Source: Thereva unica (lineage: Eukaryota; Arthropoda; Insecta; Diptera; Therevidae). Taken from it: a stretch of 64,000 nucleotides of DNA. Below, piece after piece: positions 52,001 through 61,559 of the stretch. The notes beneath the pieces were generated by a model that worked only from the letters and a program-made list of their open reading frames with translations, had not been told where the DNA came from and searched no databases. The stretch is from contig OX465286.1 of the NCBI GenBank assembly GCA_949987705.1, positions 13,715,676 to 13,779,675 on the forward strand. The letters run 5' to 3'. The position numbers and the translations under genes are program-made. Every line of letters begins with the position of its first letter. Within the stretch, counting starts at the first letter, position 1.

Positions 52001-52179
52001 CTATGGGGTTGTTTTTCTTCCCGCAACACCTGGGCACTGGGTTTCACCTATTTGGGGGTCTCCACGTGTGTGTGTGCTGGTCGCTGCTAGCGGTGTTTCG
52101 GCTCGCACCTGAGTGATCCTCTGGATATTTTTTCTAGTTCTATTCCTGGTTATATTTTCACGGGAAGGTGGCGCGTTTC
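52001..52179 (-). other. GC-richer start of leader with a short open frame of unknown meaning
   Basis: Directly after the primer-binding site the base composition is more balanced than in the rest of the leader. The minus strand is open for 65 codons down to 52001, but the frame begins only with GTG inside or next to the primer site. It has no recognisable domain. The strand contains CAGGTGCGAG and CCAGGTGTTG, which resemble splice donors. It could be a conserved packaging/leader segment or a short upstream exon. I do not call it a gene. Confidence 0.35.
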
Positions 52180-52197
52180 CACCTGTTGGGGTCACCA
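52180..52197 (-). promoter_or_regulatory. Primer-binding site, tRNA-Trp-like
   Basis: One base (52198) downstream of the 5' LTR the minus strand reads TGGTGACCCCAACAGGTG. The first ten bases are complementary to a tRNA 3' end GGGGUCACCA, the acceptor end of tRNA-Trp as used by avian retroviruses and CsRn1-type elements. The remaining bases fit tRNA-Trp only partly, so a variant or another tRNA with the same acceptor end remains possible. Confidence 0.8.
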
Positions 52198-52198
52198 C

Positions 52199-52493
52199 TT
52201 TAGCGTCTTTCGACGGTTCTCTAACTACTATTGGTAGGTACTAATTTAAACGCACCGGGTTCTTTAAAAAACATTTATTTATTCGTGCTCCGTGGTTATA
52301 ACTTATTGAGCGTCCGGTGACGGCAAAAGTCGAGGTATCACTGCTTTGATAACGGCGATGCCGATAGAGAATTTTTCATTTGTCATGATAACGGCGGGGG
52401 CGATCTTATGTATCGAATTCCTCTTTGGTATGCCGATCCATGGATTTTTGGAGTATCAGTGGATCGGAGATCGCGTCGACTTTTGCCGCCACA
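52199..52493 (-). repeat. 5' LTR of the retrotransposon
   Basis: 295 bp, matching 43784-44078 at 294 positions (the difference is at 52366). It contains the promoter region of the element, but I cannot point to a certain TATA box; TTATAAC near 52294-52300 is only a candidate. It is immediately upstream of the primer-binding site in element orientation. Confidence 0.95.
52274..52283 (-). promoter_or_regulatory. Polyadenylation signals AATAAATAAA in the 5' LTR
   Basis: Identical to the motif in the 3' LTR at 43859-43868. In this copy it would normally be bypassed during transcription of the genomic RNA. Confidence 0.4.
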
Positions 52494-52497
52494 AATT
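52494..52497. repeat. Target-site duplication, right copy (AATT)
   Basis: AATT directly after the LTR terminus, followed by CAATCCCACC, which is the satellite sequence that would follow GTGAATT in an uninterrupted monomer. It pairs with 43780-43783. Confidence 0.93.
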
Positions 52498-55400
52498 CAA
52501 TCCCACCCCGGGCTGACCAGTATTTCCCGAGATAATGGCCATTTCGCAACCCTCCTTAGGCCATTCACAAAAGGGGCCATAACTCCCGAACCCCTTGTTA
52601 TTTCTGGACCAAATCAAGTGCGCTGAACTCGGGGGAGCGAGCCCTTTCCAACGATGCCCCATTCATTAAGATCCCAGCACTTTCGTGAAATCGACCAAAA
52701 ATATCCCAAGGGGTACCCCTTTGCAAAATTTCCGGTTTTGGGAAAATTCTGGAGTGGCCCTTTTTTGGATGGGAAATTGTTAGGGACCTCCCAGGGAGTC
52801 TGTGAATTCAATCCCACCCCGGGCTGACCAGTATTTCCCGAGATAATGGCCATTTCGCAACCCTCCTTAGGCCATTCACAAAAGGGGCCATAACTCCCGA
52901 ACCCCTTGTTATTTCTGGACCAAATCAAGTGCGCTGAACTCGGGGGAGCGAGCCCTTTCCAACGATGCCCCATTCATTAAGATCCCAGCACTTTCGTGAA
53001 ATCGACCAAAAATATCCCAAGGGGTACCCCTTTGCAAAATTTCCGGTTTTGGGAAAATTCTGGAGTGGCCCTTTTTTGGATGGGAAATTGTTAGGGACCT
53101 CCCAGGGAGTCTGTGAATTCAATCCCACCCCGGGCTGACCAGTATTTCCCGAGATAATGGCCATTTCGCAACCCTCCTTAGGCCATTCACAAAAGGGGCC
53201 ATAACTCCCGAACCCCTTGTTATTTCTGGACCAAATTAGGTGCCCTGAGCTCGGGGGAGCAAGCCCTTTCCAACGATGCCCCATTCATTAAGATCCCAGC
53301 ACTTTCGTGAAATCGACCAAAAATATCCCAAGGGGTACCCCTTTGCAAAATTTCCGGTTTTGGGAAAATTCTGGAGTGGCCCTTTTTTGGATGGGAAATT
53401 GTTAGGGACCTCCCAGGGAGTCTGTGAATTCAATCCCACCCCGGGCTGACCAGTATTTCCCGAGATAATGGCCATTTCGCAACCCTCCTTAGGCCATTCA
53501 CAAAAGGGGCCATAACTCCCGAACCCCTTGTTATTTCTGGACCAAATTAGGTGCGCTGAGCTCGGGGGAGCGAGCCCTTTCCAACGATGCCCCATTCATT
53601 AAGATCCCAGCACTTTCGTGAAATCGACCAAAAATATCCCAAGGGGTACCCCTTTGCAAAATTTCCGGTTTTGGGAAAATTCTGGAGTGGCCCTTTTTTG
53701 GATGGGAAATTGTTAGGGACCTCCCAGGGAGTCTGTGAATTCAATCCCACCCCGGGCTGACCAGTATTTCCCGAGATAATGGCCATTTCGCAACCCTCCT
53801 TAGGCCATTCACAAAAGGGGCCATAACTCCCGAACCCCTTGTTATTTCTGGACCAAATTAGGTGCGCCGAGCTCGGGGGAGCAAGCCCTTTCCAACGATG
53901 CCCCATTCATTAAGATCCCAGCACTTTCGTGAAATCGACCAAAAATATCCCAAGGGGTACCCCTTTGCAAAATTTGCGGTTTTGGGAAAATTCTGGAGTG
54001 GCCCTTTTTTGGATGGGAAATTGTTAGGGACCTCCCAGGGAGTCTGTGAATTCAATCCCACCCCGGGCTGACCAGTATTTCCCGAGATAATGGCCATTTC
54101 GCAACCCTCCTTAGGCCATTCACAAAAGGGGCCATAACTCCCGAACCCCTTGTTATTTCTGGACCAAATTAGGTGCGCCGAGCTCGGGGGAGCAAGCCCT
54201 TTCCAACGATGCCCCATTCATTAAGATCCCAGCACTTTCGTGAAATCGACCAAAAATATCCCAAGGGGTACCCCTTTGCAAAATTTCCGGTTTTGGGAAA
54301 ATTCTGGAGTGGCCCTTTTTTGGATGGGAAATTGTTAGGGACCTCCCAGGGAGTCTGTGAATTCAATCCCACCCCGGGCTGACCAGTATTTCCCGAGATA
54401 ATGGCCATTTCGCAACCCTCCTTAGGCCATTCACAAAAGGGGCCATAACTCCCGAACCCCTTGTTATTTCTGGACCAAATTAGGTGCGCTGAGCTCGGGG
54501 GAGCGAGCCCTTTCCAACGATGCCCCATTCATTAAGATCCCAGCACTTTCGTGAAATCGACCAAAAATATCCCAAGGGGTACCCCTTTGCATAATTTCCG
54601 GTTTTGGGAAAATCCTGTAGTGGCCCTTTTTTGGATGGGAAATTGTTAGGGACCTCCCAGGGAGTCTGTGAATTCAATCCCACCCCGGGCTGACCAGTAT
54701 TTCCCGAGATAATGGCCATTTCGCAACCCTCCTTAGGCCATTCACAAAAGGGGCCATAACTCCCGAACCCCTTGTTATTTCTGGACCAAATTAGGTGCGC
54801 TGAGCTCGGGGGAGCGAGCCCTTTCCAACGATGCCCCATTCATTAAGATCCCAGCACTTTCGTGAAATCGACCAAAAATATCCCAAGGGGTACCCCTTTG
54901 CAAAATTTCCGGTTTTGGGAAAATTCTGGAGTGGCCCTTTTTTGGATGGGAAATTGTTAGGGACCTCCCAGGGAGTCTGTGAATTCAATCCCACCCCGGG
55001 CTGACCAGTATTTCCCGAGATAATGGCCATTTCGCAACCCTCCTTAGGCCATTCACAAAAGGGGCCATAACTCCCGAACCCCTTGTCATTTCTGGACCAA
55101 ATTAGGTGCGCTGAGCTCGGGGGAGCGAGCCCTTTCCAACGATGCCCCATTCATTAAGATCCCAGCACTTTCGTGAAATCGACCAAAAATATCCCAAGGG
55201 GTACCCCTTTGCAAAATTTCCGGTTTTGGGAAAATTCTGGAGTGGCCCTTTTTTGGATGGGAAATTGTTAGGGACCTCCCAGGGAGTCTGTGAATTCAAT
55301 CCCACCCCGGGCTGACCAGTATTTCCCGAGATAATGGCCATTTCGCAACCCTCCTTAGGCCATTCACAAAAGGGGCCATAACTCCCGAACCCCTTGTCAT

Positions 55401-57588
55401 TTCTGGACCAAATTAGGTGCGCTGAGCTCGGGGGAGCAAGCCCTTTCCAACGATGCCCATTCATTAAGATCCCAGCACTTTCGTGAAATCGACCAAAAAT
55501 ATCCCAAGGGGTACCCCTTTGCAAAATTTCCGGTTTTGGGAAAATTCTGGAGTGGCCCTTTTTTGGATGGGAAATTGTTAGGGACCTCCCAGGGAGTCTG
55601 TGAATTCAATCCCACCCCGGGCTGACCAGTATTTCCCGAGATAATGGCCATTTCGCAACCCTCCTTAGGCCATTCACAAAAGGGGCCATAACTCCCGAAC
55701 CCCTTGTTATTTCTGGACCAAATTAGGTGCGCTGAGCTCGGGGGAGCGAGCCCTTTCCAACGATGCCCCATTCATTAATATCCCAGCACTTTCGTGAAAT
55801 CGACCAAAAATATCCCAAGGGGTACCCCTTTGCAAAATTTCCGGTTTTGGGAAAATTCTGGAGTGGCCCTTTTTTGGATGGGAAATTGTTAGGGACCTCC
55901 CAGGGAGTCTGTGAATTCAATCCCACCCCGGGCTGACCAGTATTTCCCGAGATAATGGCCATTTCGCAACCCTCCTTAGGCCATTCACAAAAGGGGCCAT
56001 AACTCCCGAACCCCTTGTTATTTCTGGACCAAATTAGGTGCGCTGAGCTCGGGGGAGCGAGCCCTTTCCAACGATGCCCCATTCATTAATATCCCAGCAC
56101 TTTCGTGAAATCGACCAAAAATATCCCAAGGGGTACCCCTTTGCAAAATTTCCGGTTTTGGGAAAATTCTGGAGTGGCCCTTTTTTGGATGGGAAATTGT
56201 TAGGGACCTCCCAGGGAGTCTGTGAATTCAATCCCACCCCGGGCTGACCAGTATTTCCCGAGATAATGGCCATTTCGCAACCCTCCGTTGGCCATTCACA
56301 AAAGAGGCCATAACTCCCGAACCCCTTGTTATTTCTGGACCAAATTAGGTGCGCTGAGCTCGGGGGAGCAAGCCCTTTCCAACGATGCCCCATTCATTAA
56401 GATCCCAGCACTTTCGTGAAATCGACCAAAAATATCCCAAGGGGTACCCCTTTGCAAAATTTCCGGTTTTGGGAAAATTCTGGAGTGGCCCTTTTTTGGA
56501 TGGGAAATTGTTAGGGACCTCCCAGGGAGTCTGTGAATTCAATCCCACCCCGGGCTGACCAGTATTTCCCGAGATAATGGCCATTTCGCAACCCTCCTTA
56601 GGCCATTCACAAAAGGGGCCATAACTCCCGAACCCCTTGTTATTTCTGGACCAAATTAGGTGCGCTGAGCTCGGGGGAGCGAGCCCTTTCCAACGATGCC
56701 CCATTCATTAAGATCCCAGCACTTTCGTGAAATCGACCAAAAATATCCCAAGGGGTACCCCTTTGCAAAATTTCCGGTTTTGGGAAAATTCTGGAGTGGC
56801 CCTTTTTTGGATGGGAAATTGTTAGGGACCTCCCAGGGAGTCTGTGAATTCAATCCCACCCCGGGCTGACCAGTATTTCCCGAGATAATGGCCATTTCGC
56901 AACCCTCCTTAGGCCATTCACAAAAGGGGCCATAACTCCCGAACCCCTTGTTATTTCTGGACCAAATTAGGTGCGCTGAGCTCGGGGGAGCGAGCCCTTT
57001 CCAACGATGCCCCATTCATTAAGATCCCAGCACTTTCGTGAAATCGACCAAAAATATCCCAAGGGGTACCCCTTTGCATAATTTCCGGCTTTGGGAAAAT
57101 CCTGTAGTGGCCCTTTTTTGGATGGGAAATTGTTAGGGACCTCCCAGGGAGTCTGTGAATTCAATCCCACCCCGGGCTGACCAGTATTTCCCGAGATAAT
57201 GGCCATTTCGCAACCCTCCTTTGGCCAATCACAAAAGAGGCCATAACTCCCGAACCATTTGTTATTTCAGGACCAAATAAAGTGCGCTGAACTCGGGGGA
57301 GCGAGCCCTTTCCAACGATGCCCCATTCATTAAGATCCCAGCACTTTCGTGAAATCGACCAAAAATATCCCAAGGGGTACCCCTTTGCATAATTTCCGGC
57401 TTTGGGAAAATCCTGTAGTGGCCCTTTTTTGGATGGGAAATTGTTAGGGACCTCCCAGGGAGTCTGTGAATTCAATCCCACCCCGGGCTGACCATTATTT
57501 CCCGAGATAATGGCCATTTCGCAACCCTCCTTAGGCCATTCACAAAAGGGGCCATAACTCCCGAACCCCTTGTTATTTCTGGACCAAA

Positions 57589-59453
57589 TTAGGTGCGCTG
57601 AGCTCGGGGGAGCGAGCCCTTTCCAACGATGCCCCATTCATTAAGATCCCAGCACTTTCGTGAAATCGACCAAAAATATCCCAAGGGGTACCCCTTTGCA
57701 TAATTTCCGGTTTTGGGAAAATCCTGTAGTGGCCCTTTTTTGGATGGGAAATTGTTAGGGACCTCCCAGGGAGTCTGTGAATTCAATCCCACCCCGGGCT
57801 GACCAGTATTTCCAGAGATAATGGCCATTTCGCAACCCTCCTTAGGCCATTCACAAAAGGGGCCATAACTCCCGAACCCCTTGTTATTTCTGGACCAAAT
57901 TAGGTGCGCTGAGCTCGGGGGAGCAAGCCCTTTCCAACGATGCCCCATTCATTAAGATCCCAGCACTTTCGTGAAATCGACCAAAAATATCCCAAGGGGT
58001 ACCCCTTTGCAAAATTTCCGGTTTTGGGAAAATTCTGGAGTGGCCCTTTTTGGATGGGAAACTGTTAGGGACCTCCCAGGGAGTCTGTGAATTCAATCCC
58101 ACCCCGGGCTGACCAGTATTTCCCGAGATAATGGCCATTTCGCAACCCTCCTTAGGCCATTCACAAAAGGGGCCATAACTCCCGAACCCCTTGTTATTTC
58201 TGGACCAAATTAGGTGCGCTGAGCTCGGGGGAGCAAGCCCTTTCCAACGATGCCCCATTCATTAAGATCCCAGCACTTTCGTGAAATCGACCAAAAATAT
58301 CCCAAGGGGTACCCCTTTGCAAAATTTCCGGTTTTGGGAAAATTCTGGAGTGGCCCTTTTTTGGATGGGAAATTGTTAGGGACCTCCCAGGGAGTCTGTG
58401 AATTCAATCCCACCCCGGGCTGACCATTATTTCCCGAGATAATGGCCATTTCGCAACCCTCCTTAGGCCATTCACAAAAGGGGCCATAACTCCCGAACCC
58501 CTTGTTATTTCTGGACCAAATTAGGTGCGCTGAGCTCGGGGGAGCAAGCCCTTTCCAACGATGCCCCATTCATTAAGATCCCAGCACTTTCGTGAAATCG
58601 ACCAAAAATATCCCAAGGGGTACCCCTTTGCAAAATTTCCGGTTTTGGGAAAATTCTGGAGTGGCCCTTTTTTGGATGAGAAATTGTTAGGGACCTCCCA
58701 GGGAGTCTGTGAATTCAATCCCACCCCGGGCTGACCATTATTTCCCGAGATAATGGCCATTTCGCAACCCTCCTTAGGCCATTCACAAAAGGGGCCATAA
58801 CTCCCGAACCCCTTGTTATTTCTGGACCAAATTAGGTGCGCTGAGCTCGGGGGAGCAAGCCCTTTCCAACGATGCCCCATTCATTAAGATCCCAGCACTT
58901 TCGTGAAATCGACCAAAAATATCCCAAGGGGTACCCCTTTGCAAAATTTCCGGTTTTGGGAAAATTCTGGAGTGGCCCTTTTTTGGATGGGAAATTGTTA
59001 GGGACCTCCCAGGGAGTCTGTGAATTCAATCCCACCCCGGGCTGACCATTATTTCCCGAGATAATGGCCATTTCGCAACCCTCCTTAGGCCATTCACAAA
59101 AGGGGCCATAACTCCCGAACCCCTTGTTATTTCTGGACCAAATTAGGTGCGCTGAGCTCGGGGGAGCGAGCCCTTTCCAACGATGCCCCATTCATTAAGA
59201 TCCCAGCACTTTCGTGAAATCGACCAAAAATATCCCAAGGGGTACCCCTTTGCAAAATTTCCGGTTTTGGGAAAATTCTGGAGTGGCCCTTTTTTGGATG
59301 GGAAATTGTTAGGGACCTCCCAGGGAGTCTGTGAATTCAATCCCACCCCGGGCTGACCATTATTTCCCGAGATAATGGCCATTTCGCAACCCTCCTTAGG
59401 CCATTCACAAAAGGGGCCATAACTCCCGAACCCCTTGTTATTTCTGGACCAAA
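57589..59453. repeat. Six-monomer higher-order unit, first copy (1865 bp)
   Basis: The unit includes a monomer with GCATAATTTCCGG and ATCCTGTAGTGG, a monomer with TTTCCAGAGATA (57811-57820) and a shortened T5 run near 58047, then four monomers with the CCATTATTT variant. The 1-bp deletion explains why the period is 1865 rather than 1866 bp. Confidence 0.85.
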
Positions 59454-61318
59454 TTAGGTGCGCTGAGCTCGGGGGAGCGAGCCCTTTCCAACGATGCCCC
59501 ATTCATTAAGATCCCAGCACTTTCGTGAAATCGACCAAAAATATCCCAAGGGGTACCCCTTTGCATAATTTCCGGTTTTGGGAAAATCCTGTAGTGGCCC
59601 TTTTTTGGATGGGAAATTGTTAGGGACCTCCCAGGGAGTCTGTGAATTCAATCCCACCCCGGGCTGACCAGTATTTCCAGAGATAATGGCCATTTCGCAA
59701 CCCTCCTTAGGCCATTCACAAAAGGGGCCATAACTCCCGAACCCCTTGTTATTTCTGGACCAAATTAGGTGCGCTGAGCTCGGGGGAGCAAGCCCTTTCC
59801 AACGATGCCCCATTCATTAAGATCCCAGCACTTTCGTGAAATCGACCAAAAATATCCCAAGGGGTACCCCTTTGCAAAATTTCCGGTTTTGGGAAAATTC
59901 TGGAGTGGCCCTTTTTGGATGGGAAATTGTTAGGGACCTCCCAGGGAGTCTGTGAATTCAATCCCACCCCGGGCTGACCAGTATTTCCCGAGATAATGGC
60001 CATTTCGCAACCCTCCTTCGGCCATTCACAAAAGGGGCCATAACTCCCGAACCCCTTGTTATTTCTGGACCAAATTAGGTGCGCTGAGCTCGGGGGAGCA
60101 AGCCCTTTCCAACGATGCCCCATTCATTAAGATCCCAGCACTTTCGTGAAATCGACCAAAAATATCCCAAGGGGTACCCCTTTGCAAAATTTCCGGTTTT
60201 GGGAAAATTCTGGAGTGGCCCTTTTTTGGATGGGAAATTGTTAGGGACCTCCCAGGGAGTCTGTGAATTCAATCCCACCCCGGGCTGACCATTATTTCCC
60301 GAGATAATGGCCATTTCGCAACCCTCCTTAGGCCATTCACAAAAGGGGCCATAACTCCCGAACCCCTTGTTATTTCTGGACCAAATTAGGTGCGCTGAGC
60401 TCGGGGGAGCAAGCCCTTTCCAACGATGCCCCATTCATTAAGATCCCAGCACTTTCGTGAAATCGACCAAAAATATCCCAAGGGGTACCCCTTTGCAAAA
60501 TTTCCGGTTTTGGGAAAATTCTGGAGTGGCCCTTTTTTGGATGGGAAATTGTTAGGGACCTCCCAGGGAGTCTGTGAATTCAATCCCACCCCGGGCTGAC
60601 CATTATTTCCCGAGATAATGGCCATTTCGCAACCCTCCTTAGGCCATTCACAAAAGGGGCCATAACTCCCGAACCCCTTGTTATTTCTGGACCAAATTAG
60701 GTGCGCTGAGCTCGGGGGAGCAAGCCCTTTCCAACGATGCCCCATTCATTAAGATCCCAGCACTTTCGTGAAATCGACCAAAAATATCCCAAGGGGTACC
60801 CCTTTGCAAAATTTCCGGTTTTGGGAAAATTCTGGAGTGGCCCTTTTTTGGATGGGAAATTGTTAGGGACCTCCCAGGGAGTCTGTGAATTCAATCCCAC
60901 CCCGGGCTGACCATTATTTCCCGAGATAATGGCCATTTCGCAACCCTCCTTAGGCCATTCACAAAAGGGGCCATAACTCCCGAACCCCTTGTTATTTCTG
61001 GACCAAATTAGGTGCGCTGAGCTCGGGGGAGCGAGCCCTTTCCAACGATGCCCCATTCATTAAGATCCCAGCACTTTCGTGAAATCGACCAAAAATATCC
61101 CAAGGGGTACCCCTTTGCAAAATTTCCGGTTTTGGGAAAATTCTGGAGTGGCCCTTTTTTGGATGGGAAATTGTTAGGGACCTCCCAGGGAGTCTGGGAA
61201 TTCAATCCCACCCTGGGCTGACCAGTATTTCCCGAGATAATGGCCATTTCGCAACCCTCCTTAGGCCATTCACAAAAGGGGCCATAACTCCCGAACCCCT
61301 TGTTATTTCTGGACCAAA
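59454..61318. repeat. Six-monomer higher-order unit, second copy (1865 bp)
   Basis: The first-copy markers recur in order at offset 1865: GCATAATTTCCGG, TTTCCAGAGATA near 59676, the same T5 deletion near 59912 and the CCATTATTT monomers. The last monomer differs (CCAGTATTT, and TCTGGGAATTC near 61194), marking where the copies part. Confidence 0.85.
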
Positions 61319-61559
61319 TTAGGTGCGCTGAGCTCGGGGGAGCGAGCCCTTTCCAACGATGCCCCATTCATTAAGATCCCAGCACTTTCGTGAAATCGAC
61401 CAAAAATATCCCAAGGGGTACCCCTTTGCAAAATTTCCGGTTTTGGGAAAATTCTGGAGTGGCCCTTTTTTGGATGGGAAATTGTTAGGGACCTCCCAGG
61501 GAGTCTGTGAATTCAATCCCACCCCGGGCTGACCAGTATTTCCCGAGATAATGGCCATT

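Larger units (their letters stand above)
43784..52493 (-). mobile_element. Complete Ty3/gypsy LTR retrotransposon, CsRn1/Kabuki-like clade
   Basis: An 8710-bp element lies on the minus strand inside the satellite. It has two 295-bp LTRs differing at one position (43951 C against 52366 A), AATT target duplications, a primer-binding site, gag, pol in the -1 frame and a polypurine tract. The pol order protease, reverse transcriptase, RNase H, integrase is the Ty3/gypsy order. The gag zinc knuckle C-X2-H-X9-C-X3-C and the tRNA-Trp-like primer site are hallmarks of the CsRn1/Kabuki clade as I know it. There is no envelope frame after pol. Intact frames and near-identical LTRs suggest a recent, possibly autonomous copy. 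The unusually long leader (about 3.4 kb) is the main oddity. Confidence 0.95.
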
